A stretch of 64,000 nucleotides of DNA from Proteles cristata cristata (Eukaryota; Chordata; Mammalia; Carnivora; Hyaenidae): contig JAESUZ010000134.1 in the NCBI GenBank assembly GCA_017311185.1, positions 1,328,001 through 1,392,000 of the forward strand. The letters are read 5' to 3'. The notes under the pieces are model-generated. The model was not told where the DNA came from and did not search any database. It saw only the letters and a list, made by a program, of their open reading frames with translations. Position 1 is the stretch's first letter, and each line of letters starts with the position of its first letter. Positions 24,534 through 36,510 of the stretch are shown piece by piece. A program made the position numbers and the translations under genes.

Positions 24534-24719
24534 ATGTGTAGACTTCAACACAGAAAGTTAAGGAAAATAAATAATCAAGTAACAATGTTCCTAACAACAG
24601 AACACAATATATCTGCAGAATGTGACCCTATTGAAGTGGAATTAAATGACTTATATGACAGGGAATTCAAAATAACAGTCATAAAAATGTCTATCAAAGT
24701 CAAGAGACTAATGCATTAA
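24534..24719 (+). pseudogene. L1 ORF1 N-terminal fragment
   Basis: Sixty-one residues with the old-L1 ORF1 block TEHNISAECDPIEVELNDLYDREFKI. It ends at a stop where the element jumps to ORF2 sequence. No functional product expected. Confidence 0.75.
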
Positions 24720-25437
24720 CAAAGTGATACTTTGAACAGAGTAAGGGAGCACATAATTTCAAAAGAATGGTCTCTTCCACAAATGGTGTTGAGAAAACTA
24801 GATAACCTCCTGCAAAAGAATATAATTGGACCTTAATCTTATGCAATACACAGAGATCATTTCAAAACAGATTAATTACTTAAACATAAGACCTGAACTG
24901 CAAAACTCCTAGAAGAAACACAGAGGGAAAAGCTTCATTACATTCAATTTCAATGATCTTGGTCATCACACCAAAAGCCACAAAGCAAAAAGAAACCTAT
25001 GAGATCATACCAAACTGAAAAGCTTCTGTATAGCAAAGGATAAAATAAGTAGTTAAAAGACCACCTATGGATTGGATAAAATATTTGAAAACCATGTATT
25101 TGATAAGAAGTTAATTTCCAAAATATATAATGAATTTCTACAACTCAACAAAAATAGATACACCAAAACCCAGTTTTAAACTGAGTAAGGATTTGAATAG
25201 ATATTTCTCCAAAGAAGACCTACAAATGGCTAATAGTATATGAAAACATGCTCAATGTCATTAGTCATCAGAAAAATGCAAATTGAAACCATAATGAGCT
25301 ATCGCTTCACAGCTGTTAGGATGGCTGTTATGAAACAAAATATAAGCATTGGTGAGGCTATGGAAAAATTTGAATCCTTGTACTCTGTAAGTAGGAATGC
25401 AAAATGGCACAGCTATATGGAAAAGAATATGAGGTTA

Positions 25438-25449
25438 CCCCCCCCCCCC
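25438..25449. repeat. Poly-C run
   Basis: Twelve consecutive C within the L1 3' part, a mutation-prone homopolymer and possible sequencing weak spot. Confidence 0.9.
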
Positions 25450-26184
25450 ATTAAAATTAGGACTACCCTACGATCCTGGATATTTATCCAATAGAACTGA
25501 AATCAGAATCTTGAAGAAGTAGCACACTTGTGTTCACTGAAGCACTATTCACAGTAGCGAAGATGTGAAAGTAACCTAAATATTCATTGACAGATAAGTG
25601 GATAAGGAAAATGTGTTATATACATATAATGAAATACTATTTATCCTTTAAAAAGAAGGAAATCTTTCCATATGTGACAATACTAATGAACGTTGAGGAC
25701 GTCATGCTAATTGAAATAAGCCAGTCATGAAAAGACAAATACTGCATGATTCCATTTATATGAGGTATCTAAAGTAGTCAAATAGGATCAGAGTGGAATG
25801 GTGGTTGTCGAAGACTGAGGGAAAGTGTAAATGAGGAGTGACTGGTACACCAAAGCAAATGAATTATATAACCTACATGTTGGGTTCATGTTCCTCCCAC
25901 ATAATTTCCATGTCTTCCTCAGTTTATCTGATAGAAATACATTATTTAGCTTTATGTACATGATTGTTGCAGAAACATTTTGAGCAATACTACCAAATAG
26001 GTAATTTGTCCTTATGAAACTTAGTTATCTGACATTGATATTGGGTTTGAAGCATATCGGGTAATTAATAACATTAAATAAATGGATTATTCCTTCAATA
26101 TAGGAACATACCTGAATATCACTACTCTTTGAAAACCAACAACCAAAAACTACTCCCAGCTGAAGGACCATTTGCGCATTATAT

Positions 26185-26310
26185 CTGGCTGACTAGATCA
26201 AAAGCTTCATAAAGTCAAGTAGCAGGTCATTTATGTTCCCTGCCATGTGTTTAATGTCCAACATAGTGCCTGTCAATGTCTGACCATCGGTGTGTATTTA
26301 CTGAAGACAC
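26185..26310 (+). mobile_element. L2 LINE 3' end fragment
   Basis: tagatcaaaagcttcataaagtcaag, then tgttccctgccatgtg, then aacatagtgcctgtcaatg, the order seen at the L2 3' end. Diverged. Confidence 0.6.
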
Positions 26311-26929
26311 AGATGCTTAGGCCCACAAAATAAATGAAGCAAATTATTCAGTTACTCACATCTAGCCCACTTTTCCTGTGCAGCCCACTTTTGTACATTT
26401 CTCAAGAGTTTCTACTGATTTATTATGCTCAGAATACTTCACATGACACCTTATAGAGGCAGCAATATATTGATATTTAGAAATAAAAAAGATATATATA
26501 ATATCAAGGCTATTCTAACTATGAGACATTACAAGCATAGTACTAGTAGTTAACGAATTTTCTATGGCCTATACAAATAGTTGATATTGGAAAGCTAGTT
26601 CTGGAAAACACGGGAACAAAGCATATATTTGATTATATATATAAATTTGGTTTATATATAAGTCAAAAATATATTTGATATATATATGATTTGCATTTAA
26701 ATCCTCACATGGATTTTATGGTCTCCAAGATTCAGTCATCTCTCTCCTGGCTTATAGTAGTAACTTACGAGTTCTTTCTTCTCAGTCTAACCCAGTAGAC
26801 CTACTTTGTGCCAGAGCCTAAGTGTTTTCTTCGAAGTGTGTGTCTCATCCTAGATTCTTCTACTTAAAATTATCTTGTACTTTAACATAATCAAAATGGA
26901 AAACAATCCTTGTCATGACACTAGATGAG

Positions 26930-27372
26930 TAGCTTCTAATTTTCTAACCTTGTTCTGTACAGTATTCCTTCACTCCCTCCTCTGCAGAAACATTGGTATT
27001 ATATGTGGTTCTGAGGTTATTACCAGCTTTTTCTGGGATTCTCTCTCCTTAGATCTTCATTTGGCTGCCTCTACTCATAATTTAAGTTTCAAGTCACTGT
27101 TTCCTTCCTTTGAGAGGATCTCTGACTACTCAACTAAAATAGCTTTTAGCCTTTCATTTAGTCATTCTCCACTTCATTTATTTTCTTCATAGCTTTTGAT
27201 AGAACAGGGATGTATTTATTTATAAAATATTCTTTTTCCTGTTGCTTAGTATGTAAACTGTATGAGCAAAGTTTGTTCTTATTCATAGGTGCATCACCAA
27301 GATCTAGAATGGTGACTGAAGTTTTGTTGGAGCTTAAATATCTTTTATCTAAAAAAAATGAATGAATAAGAA
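26930..27372 (+). mobile_element. L2 LINE 3' remnant
   Basis: The L2 3' order is visible over ~440 bp: an actactcaactaaaatagc block, then cttcatttattttcttcatagc, then gtatgtaaactgtatgagcaaa, then gatctagaatggtgactg, ending in gaatgaataag. Any frames in it are remnants. Confidence 0.7.
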
Positions 27373-30289
27373 ATGGATTTTAAATTCTGGCCACAGGATA
27401 AAAGTTATTATTTCTGCTGTTCAGATTTTTTTTAGTTGGTTATATCTGTGCATATCCACTTCTGAAATTCTCAAAAGGAGCAGTCTTATGAACATATAAC
27501 CCCTACAGAGCTTTCTTCCATGGGGTGTACCATGAGAATAATTTAACTGTATATTTTGTAAAATTGTTTTTAGGGCCGTATATATGTCTCATTATATAGT
27601 TGTACATCTAATTTTATCTGACCTCATTAATGTAGTTTTACTGTTTGTTCAGGATTTATATATCAGATCTCATGTATATGAGTGAACTGGTAATTTTAGT
27701 GAGAAGTCCACTGCATTGATACTTAAAAATATCTAGAAAATAGGGTTAATATTACTTATGCAACCTTTTGAAACCTGTTTGTGCCATTGAAATTCAAAAT
27801 TTTGGGTTTAACTCTTACCTTTATAATTTTTAGGACACTGAAAAGTTAAGGTACTACTATTTTCTTGAGACATCTTCTCTGAAGTATAACATTTTTCACA
27901 ATTTGGAATTCTTTTCTGTCTTTAAAATTGGATTATTATAATGCTGCCCTTAAAAATTCTTAAAGTGTAACTTATATAACATGTCCCCCTGTAGTCTGTA
28001 TTAACTATCATTGTTTTCGGAGCATTCTACTTCAAGCTGTTCTTTGTGCCCTATATAGCATAAATGTTTATCTTTTTTTCTATGCTCCACCTCTTGCAAA
28101 GAGAGCAGCTGTTGGCCTGTAAAAGAGTGCCAAATTTAAATTCTAAGCACCTGGAGGCAGGACAGGCCCTACTGAAGGCCCTCATTTCTAGAATTCTAGG
28201 TCTAAACTAGGCTAGAAAAGACCTAGTTAATGTTAAGGGTGCATGAGTCCTGCATCAAATTTATCCTACTTGGATAGGATATTAACTATTTGCCCAGAAG
28301 CACAAATATAGTAACTGGAACTCTCAGTTAATTGCACTGCCTTTCATATAGATAGAGTCATGTGGAAAGGTTTGATTTAGAGCTCTCAGGAGAACAGGGT
28401 TCAGCACTATCCGGACATACTAAATATGGGGGCAGAACATACACTGCTCTCTTTCTACATTACACACAAAAAAATATACAGTTCCCTGCAATTATAAGGG
28501 TTTGCTTATCATTGAGGTAAGCAGGTGTTTCTTTTTCATTTGTGAGACTCTCTTCTCTGCTCTTCAGTTACATTTCAGACACCTGAGCAGTGTATGGATT
28601 TCTTGATAATAGAAATTAGGTCAAAGTTTTGCCTATGTATAAATCTAATACTGGTAGTAAACATCCTGATAATAGGCACTACTATCTTGGGCACGTTAAG
28701 CAACATATCCAAAGCTATATAGTAGGAAACAATCTACAATTTTTTAATCTAAGACTGCCTAATACCAAGTGTATGCAATGTCTATTATGGTACATTGCTT
28801 ATTAATAAATGATAACACATTTGATTTGAGCTAGTATATATAAATTACATTGCTTTTTATCTCTTAGTAAGAGCCTCAAATCCATCAATATTTCTTGGAA
28901 TGACAAGTTTCAAGAAACCAAAGATCTTATTTTACAGAAAATCATTATTTTTAATAGTTTTTTAATATGGACCTAATAAATTACCCATGTAATAATACAA
29001 TTACCCATGTTTATATTATACATTGAAAGCACATTATATAATCACAAAATAAAATGTATAAGCAGATGCATAAATAGAAGAATGTCTAACCCCTCCCCAA
29101 ATATTTTGGAAGAAAAATTTAGGTCCTGACTCTAAAAGTAAAATATAATTAAAATTGCATATAATAAAGATTTTAAGAGCACTATTTATTAGAAAATAAC
29201 AAGGAAAAATTTCGTGATGTCTATGACATTTAGTAGCTATCTGTACTGTGTTCACAAGCCTTTTGAAATCTAATTTATATACTTAAAAGTGATGCAATGT
29301 TTTTAGAAAATAAGAGTGCTGATCTACAGAATATTTTCAATTAAATAATGTATTTTATTGTGCAATATGTATAGTTTGAGGATTGAAAATTTGCTGAGTT
29401 TAATCCAATCCACAAATCATGACTGTGCTTCCAAAAGATTCTTTATATTCAAGTACAGAACATGTTAAGTATTCTGCTATGAACTGAATACTAAAGAGGA
29501 AGTAATTTTGCTTCCACATAAAGATTATTTCAAACTTATTTCCTGTTATCCATATGCCTACTTTAAAGAAGGAAGAACTGACAATTATATGCCTGCCATT
29601 TACTCAAACATTGCAGTGCACATGTTTTCAATTATACTTTGCAGTGTAATCAGTTTATATGCTGTGTCCTTTATGTCCTTTATTTTCTCTTCAGCTGCTT
29701 TGCACAAGTAGAAAACTAGAAACTACTCAATCTAAGAAAATGGATTGAATATTATTTTACCATAAATTTACTCAGATTCCAAAGATGCTCTTAGCATGAC
29801 AAAGATATTTTACATAGTTTCATTGAGATCATGAACTGATTGGTAGTCAAAAAAATGAAAGCATTGAAGAATTAGATACTTTGTTCTCTCTTTTCATACA
29901 TGTAGTTAAAGAACAATTGCTGATTTTTTCTATGTGAAGATCGCATAAGGAGAATGGGAAAACTAAACAACAGAAATGATTCACTAAAGATGTAACTGTT
30001 ATGCTCTTGAATATATTCCTCAACTAAGAAGTAAAATCTCTTGTTCCTGAAATCTACATATCCCACAATCAAAAATTCACTTCAGCAAAAAAAACACATC
30101 TACATTAGCATTTCAATAGTGGCATATTTTCATTGTACTATTCCAATCACTTTAACTTCCCTCTTTATTTCAGGAGAGGTAGCATGAAAATATATGGGAT
30201 TAACACTTTCTATAAAATTCATAGAACTTAATGAAAATGTTGAGGTAAGAGTCAGACTAAACAGTTTACCCTGTTTTGTTCATTCCTAA
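27373..30289. other. Unique DNA with weak MIR trace, no gene seen
   Basis: Mostly AT-rich. A slightly GC-richer, apparently unique stretch at 28080-28450 has no splice-flanked frame. A weak MIR-like fragment at about 28620-28790 (gggcacgttaagcaacatatcc, reverse MIR order) is possible. Nothing else supportable. Confidence 0.4.
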
Positions 30290-30740
30290 AGAATGGTGAT
30301 TCAGGTTAAAAACCTTAAATGGATCCTTATTACCTACTGACCAAAATTCTTATGAATATGGCATTCCTGTCCTCCTTTCCAGTCTTATCAACAACCTTCC
30401 TTTACCATACCCCTGACTTTCCAATTCAATAAAAACTGTACATGTGAATAGTTTATGTTCCCCAAATAGGCCTTGCACTACTTTGTTGTTTCAAGCCTTT
30501 GATAACAATGCTCCAAACCCCAGGAAATCCTCATTCTATTCTCTGTTCACCCCAATTTTAGCCACCACCAAGTCCTTCTGTAATACATCCATGACATTAT
30601 TCAGATCTCATTTCTTGAATCTGTCAAAAGCAATATTGCCTGGCCCTGTGTTTCGTGACTTATATTATTATAGTTTTATTAATTCTTCTTATACTGTATT
30701 TTTAAATATAATTATTTGCCTTTTTTGCCTTAGTTATCTT
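30290..30740 (+). mobile_element. L2 LINE internal/3' remnant
   Basis: Contains L2-like order: aatggatccttattacctactg, tgactttccaattc, gatctcatttcttgaatctgtc. An open frame of 108 codons (30444-30770) falls within it and is repeat-derived. Confidence 0.6.
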
Positions 30741-31404
30741 TGGAGTCTTTCAGTCCTCAGAATGTTGTAGAATATTGGGCTTATCAAAAATTAGTTTACA
30801 TTTTTAATATTTTCCTCAAAAATCTGGTTAGAAAAAACTTGTCATTCTAAATAATTCTAATATCATAAAGCAAGTAGAACCCTCCTTTCAAAATAAGTGC
30901 CCAAATGCTGAGAATCTGTGATTGTATGTTCACAATAGTTAGTGTAACCCAAGCACCTGCCAATGGAGTGATATGTATAAAGATCTACACTATTGACCTC
31001 ATTCTTGGTGTACCTTTCCAAGTTTGGTGTATAAAAACAGTCATCTTGTATTATCATCATTCTTGTTATATTGAAACTTTAAGGATAACTTTCTTAACAA
31101 AATACCTAGGGAAAGATAAATTTCCTAAATTATCTATTTTTATACCTACACACAACCTTTACCATAACATTCCTGACATAGTACACAAACATATTTGGTT
31201 CTTTAAATGTTGACAGAGTATCTGGTCTGAATCAGACATGAGCTACACAGTTAAGAATATAACTGTACAGGAAAGCATAGTAACTCTTCTAGTGATTTCT
31301 ATGATCTGGTTGGATATAAAAAGTAGACAGAAATTTACAACATAGTGAAATGACTGTTCTTTTTATTTATGGGCTACCAGGAAAGCACTTAGGTGGGACA
31401 CTTA

Positions 31405-31870
31405 TAACCAGGATTGTGGGGTTAGGGAAGGCTTCCTGGAAGAACTGATGTTTATACTGCAACTTGAAGGGTAAGTAGAAGTTTACCAAATGTGGAGGAA
31501 CCAAAATTCACTAGCAAAGGTAACAAAGATAATAGAGTATTCTGTGGCCTGGGAAATAAAAGATACCAGCATGGCTGTTATATATAATACAAAGATAGTA
31601 GAAATGCCAGAGAAGCCAGGAAGATGTTGAAGGGACTAAAAACATTTAGAACTTTATTCTGAGATCAGTAGGAGACATTGGAATGACATCCAAAGGAATG
31701 ACATGATGAAAATTATTTTCCAAAAATCACTTAGGTTACAGTGTGGATGATGGAGAGGACAAAGAGGCAAGGAAGAGCCAGAAAGAACAGTTTGTCTCCA
31801 TTTGTACTTATCAGTAATCATGGTCTGAGTATAGGAAGAGGCCAAGGAGATGAAAAGTGTTAGAATGATT
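31405..31870 (-). mobile_element. L2 LINE remnant
   Basis: Blocks gttagggaaggcttcctgg, gcaacttgaagggtaagtag, tctgtggcctggg and gacattggaatgacatcc follow the reverse order of the L2 3' region. Antisense and diverged. Confidence 0.55.
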
Positions 31871-33414
31871 ATATAATTGAGTACTTGTGTTGGATATGGA
31901 ATGAGAAGTTAATAACTCTCAGTAGTGTGACTTTTGCAAATGACAAGATGATGTTGCCATCTAGTTGATAAAGCCAGATATGCGGGGGAAGAGCAGTGAC
32001 CTTTTGCTTCTGAATGAATTATAGCTAAAAGAACCATTATTCCAGAGCCTTGAATTCTAGACCAGTGTAGACCCTCTATGCTGCAGGTCACAAAGTAATT
32101 GAATGAGAGTGTGCAGTATTTACTGAACCCATTTTCATGGCAGGATATTTTTTGCAAAATTTTTTAGATTATGCTTATAGAGATAGTTAATAATAAAATG
32201 ACTTTGAAATGGCAAATACTTTTTATTAGAAATGGCATTGTAATAGTATTTAGTTGGATATTTCAAAATGAATTTGCCCAGGTGAATTTTTAGGAAATAA
32301 AGCTATCAAATTGATTTTAACACACACTGCATAAAGAACTTTAGGAGTAGAGCAAGTTGTAGAACAGAAATGAGGTTTCAAAAATAAGCTTGCTAAATTG
32401 CTTAAGTTCACAATCTCAATATAAAAAGGTAGGATAAGAAAACTCAACTTTTCTATTTGGAGTGGAATCTACCAGCCAACGTTACTGGATACCTTCTTTA
32501 TCACACTTTAAAAGATGTAAATGATCTATGGAAATCTGAAATTTACCCCAGGCCTTCATACCATTAAATTATATGATTATCTACCAAGACTAACCACTTG
32601 CATATTTAATTGTAGGAGTTAGCTCTAGGTTCAGTCAGTTTATCACTACTTCAGCAGCTAGGCTCTAGTTATTGTGTTTCTGCTAAGCTATAAGTTAGAT
32701 CTTGGGGGGAACAGAGAAAGACATATTTATATGTATATATTATATATTAAAAAGTTATATAATTACATAATATATATTTATAAATTTTGAAAGTTCCCAA
32801 AGAGAGAAAGGATCATTGTTTTCTGAGATACTAGGAAAATTGCCAAGAAGTCTAAATCATACTAAAATTGCTTTTCAAGGAGACTTTCTCTGGGTTCAAT
32901 AACTTCATCAATTAGGCAAAAAAAGAAAAAAAAAACTAGAAAACAAAAAAAAAGTACTTCAAAAGTCACAATTTATTCTAGTATTCTATATTTTATCATC
33001 AGGAGGAATAAAATTAACTCCAATGAATTATATAGATTGAGATTATCAAATTAAATCAAACATCAAAAAACGTACTTTAGCCATTTTAAAAAACCTTCTA
33101 AAGGTCCTACAGAATTCATTTGGAATGTATTCTGATATAACATTTCTTTAAGTGATCCTTGAGAATATCTGAATGCTGCATTTCATTCAAAATGCTGAAA
33201 GAATCCCCAAGCAATTTGAGCCAAAACATTCTGCTGCCTTCCACCTTAGGAATATATTTCTCCCAATCACTATGCCACAAAAAAATTTTTTAATAAATTA
33301 AGTAATGATTAGTATTTTATCTTTCACTATATGCATTCATTTTACCCTTTTAGTAAATACATTCACTTGTCTAAGGTGAAATTCTGTGCTAGAAATTGTG
33401 AGTGGTTCTAATTT
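31871..33414. other. AT-rich unique DNA, no gene seen
   Basis: An AT dinucleotide-rich patch at 32720-32790 and an A-rich patch at 32920-32960. Short frames on both strands; none convincing. Confidence 0.4.
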
Positions 33415-33616
33415 TTTAAAAAGTTTATTTAGAGAGGGAAAGAGTATGAAGGTAGGGGAGGAGCAGAGAGAGAGGGAGAGAGAGAACATCCCATGCAGAC
33501 TCTCTGCCACCAGTGCAGAGCCCATTGCGGGGCTCAATCCCATGAACCATTAGATCATGACCTGAGCCGAGATAAAAAATCCGCTACTGAACCGACTGAG
33601 CCACCCACGTGCCCCT
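33415..33616 (-). mobile_element. Felid tRNA-Lys SINE
   Basis: Flanked by gtggttctaattt and gatggttctaattt, a ~13 bp duplication. Head cacccacgtgcccc. Confidence 0.93.
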
Positions 33617-33745
33617 GGATGGTTCTAATTTAGAACAAACAAGCAGAAACTATTGAATATTATGCATTGTTTAAAATGTCACTGATAGTAGAAGCTGCAA
33701 GATGAACAGATTTGATAGACCCCCTTTAAAAAACTAAGCTTTCTC

Positions 33746-33973
33746 GGGGCGCCTGAGTGGCTTAGTCGGTTAAGCGTCCGACTTTCGCTTAGGTCATTAT
33801 CTCGCGGTTCGTGGGTTCGAGCCCAGCATCGGGCTCTGTGCTGACTGCCAGCTCAGATCCTGGAGCCTGTTTCAGTCTGTGACTCCCTCTCTCTCTCTCT
33901 GACCCTCCCCTGCTCACGCTGTCTCTCTCTCTCTCTCCTAGACATAAAAAAAAATAAATAAAAATAAAAAAAT
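33746..33973 (+). mobile_element. Felid SINE, young subfamily, intact
   Basis: Head ggggcgcctgagtggcttag, intact promoter region, two (ct) tracts, then an AAATAA-rich tail. Flanked by aaaaactaagctttctc (33729-33745) and aaaagattaagctttctc (33974-33991). Close to the 8049 and 18741 copies. Confidence 0.96.
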
Positions 33974-34334
33974 AAAAGATTAAGCTTTCTCAACTATGAT
34001 GTAAATCAATTCTGTGTGCAACATTCACCTGGGATGCTCTACATGACCCACCGGGGAACTTGGGAGCACAGACAACTAATGTACACAAAAAAGCTTACGA
34101 TGCTCTGCTGTGCTATGAGTAATCAAGTTCCTGAGTCTTGATCCTGGATTCAGATGTCTTCTGCCAGCACCATGAAACTATGGCGGGCTGAGATGTTAGC
34201 AGAGTAAAATCTCAAATCCTTCAGAGTTCTTGACATGTGTTGCTATTTTCAATATGATTTTTGAAGAAAAAATAAACTAAAACTAGCTTATTAAGTATAA
34301 TAAATACTCAAACAATATTTAACAAATAGATTTT

Positions 34335-34475
34335 GGGAAACTGTTCAAAATGTGGACTCTAGGTCCCAAAACCGTGGACTTAATGATTTACATTTTTTCA
34401 AGGTGAAAGTATTTCATTTTAACTAGTATCCTAGGTGATTCTTAGATGCCACACAGGTTTGAAAACCACTTATGT
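34335..34475 (+). mobile_element. MER20-like hAT remnant
   Basis: An order of ggactctaggtcccaaaacc, gacttaatgatttaca, and an aggtgattcttagatgc ... gtttgaaaaccact end is like the MER20 terminus. A non-autonomous hAT-Charlie element, decayed. Confidence 0.5.
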
Positions 34476-35502
34476 CAGGAAATAGATGGCTAGACTGCTT
34501 ATAGGTTGTCAAATGAAAAATTTTCATCAGTTAAGACACATTATAGTTTTTGGTTTTAGAGAAACACTGCATCCTAGTAGTTAAAATATGTTTATTCTAG
34601 AATATCATTTTCCATGATTTTTGGAGTATTTATTATTTCTTTATATTCTCTGTAAAATATGAATCCTATACTTCTACCCCACCTTCTTACTGTATTAACA
34701 TAATTGATCATTCTTCAGCTGGTAGTAATTATGTAGGTTAATCGAAACATGAAGATAAGATGAATATAAGTGTTTATTTTTTATGTGCTTGAATGCTAAT
34801 GAATTATAGATACATGTATTACCACTGGCGATGAAAGTGTATATGTATATCTATCCATCAATATCTGTATTTATATGATTTGAGTAATATACATAAGACA
34901 AATCATTAAATTCTTCTTGTTTAAAAGCTGAGCTATAATGTTATATCTAAAATGTTTCCTGAAGCCTGGTAACCCATCTTGATACACATTTTCTTTATTA
35001 CATCGTTCTTTTTGATCTTTTCTTCTGAGTACATAGAGGATGTATACCTCTCTACTAGTGGTTTGGAATATCTCTACCTACATATATAATGACCCTGTCC
35101 CTTAGATAGCTTATGATATAAAATGGTAACTATAGCATGAAAACATAAACAACATGCAAAATTTACATTACAAATAAATGTTAACTGGGAAAAAAGGTCT
35201 ATTTCCATGGAAAATGGTTTCTCACAGAATCTGTTACTGTAGACCAGAGTAGTTTGTGAAAAGAAGGAATTAGTAAGCCGTGCTGGGCAATAGGCCTAAT
35301 GAATTCATTAAGAAAAGTGAAAAAATCTCCATTTTTTCTGAACTCCCAATAGTTTTATGAATAGTAAAGCAGCTGAAACACCTTTTCTTCAATCATGAAT
35401 AGCACAAGTGCAACAGATGAAGAAATGTGCCATGTTGAGCTTAACTATGACAAGTAAATATCATGGTCAGGAAAAGCTAAGTTTCAAAAGGTGTTTGTTG
35501 GA
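34476..35502. other. AT-rich unique DNA, no gene seen
   Basis: No features supported. Confidence 0.4.
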
Positions 35503-35690
35503 GGGCACCTGGGTGGCTCAGTCAGTTGAGTGTTTGACTTGATTTCAGCTCATGTCATGATCTCATGGTTTGTGACTTTGAGCCCTGCATCAGGCTCGGT
35601 GCTGATAGTGTGGAGTCTGCATGGGATTCTTTTTTCTACACCTCACCTGCTCACACATGTGTACTCTTTCTTTCACAAAAAAATAACCTT
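35503..35690 (+). mobile_element. Felid tRNA-Lys SINE, old copy
   Basis: Head gagggcacctgggtggctcag, diverged middle (catgtcatgatctcatgg), tail tcacaaaaaaataacc. The head is followed directly by the palindromic stretch at 35695. Confidence 0.9.
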
Positions 35691-35694
35691 TTTA

Positions 35695-35744
35695 AAAAGC
35701 TGTTTTTAAACAGCTTTTAAAAACAGCTTTTAAAAAGCTGTTTT
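35695..35744. repeat. Palindromic repeat, four alternating copies
   Basis: Two back-to-back inverted repeats. Arms 35695-35705 / 35708-35718 (11 bp perfect, 2-nt spacer) and 35720-35731 / 35733-35744 (12 bp perfect, 1-nt spacer). All four arms are versions of aaaagctgttt or its complement, sitting at the tail of a SINE. Strong hairpin/cruciform potential, no evident gene function. Confidence 0.9.
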
Positions 35745-36125
35745 ACTTTTCCATTATAAATTACAACACAATATAACTTGAATCTTAACCCATAAAAAAG
35801 GGGAAGAAAAAAGTTCATAACATTTTTCATTTTAATAGAGAAATGACACTTTCCCTTAGCTTCAGAGAGAATAGTGTGATGAGTTCCAAGCTTCATATTG
35901 ACATAGTGATGAGGGATAGAAGTAATAACTTTGAAGAAATTTGCTGGATATATTTGCACATTGGGAATAATATAAAAAGCTTCTTACAGGAAGACAGTTA
36001 ACAGCTTGAGGACAGCAGTGATTTACTGTGAGTTCAGTAGAGAACAAGGTGAAGAAAAATATGATTCCTTTTATAATCATATATATTTAATCATTTATAT
36101 TTTTGACATAGTAATACTTTATTGG

Positions 36126-36272
36126 TGGGGCTTCTGGTTGGCTCAGCTGGTTAAGTGTCTGATTTTTGTTATTAGTTCAGGTCATGATCTCACCATTAAT
36201 GGACTTGAGCCCCACATTGGGCTATGCACTAACAGCATGGAACCTGCCTGGGATTCTCTCCCTCTCATTCCT
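36126..36272 (+). mobile_element. Felid SINE, tail lost
   Basis: Head ggggcttctggttggctcag and body to gggattctctccctctcattc, then the sequence stops being SINE. The A-rich 3' end is missing. Confidence 0.82.
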
Positions 36273-36394
36273 TAGTGATGTGATTTAATATACCTATGAA
36301 AATTGTATTGTGATGAATTATTATTCTTATTTTTGTTGTGAACATCATGTTCTTCTTTACTCTGCTGATATACTTATATACAGTAACCATCCTC

Positions 36395-36510
36395 CTACTA
36401 TTTACTTTGTGCCAAGCATTTTGTTAAGGACATTACATATTCGCTCTTATTTGATTCTTTAATCTTCTCTAAGAGTAAGATTCATTTTACCTCTTTATGT
36501 TTGTGGATAT
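36395..36510 (-). mobile_element. MIR SINE fragment
   Basis: tttgtgccaagcattttgttaagg then cattttacctctttatg in the reverse MIR order. Short. Confidence 0.5.

Larger units (their letters stand above)
23712..25860 (+). mobile_element. L1MA-like LINE, internally deleted
   Basis: A plus-strand L1 in three parts: a 5' UTR-like block (23720-24520, with tcaccaaaatgtcagatt and cacaaacacatcaatttagcaac), the start of ORF1 (24534-24719, with a TEHNISAECDPIEVELNDLYDREFKI stretch), and then a direct jump to the ORF2 C-terminal region and 3' UTR (24745-25860). Most of ORF1 and ORF2 is missing, so nothing is functional. The 3' part contains a 12-C run. Confidence 0.8.

Noticed and set aside
30444..30770. 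108-codon plus-strand frame
   Set aside because: It is contained in an L2 remnant.
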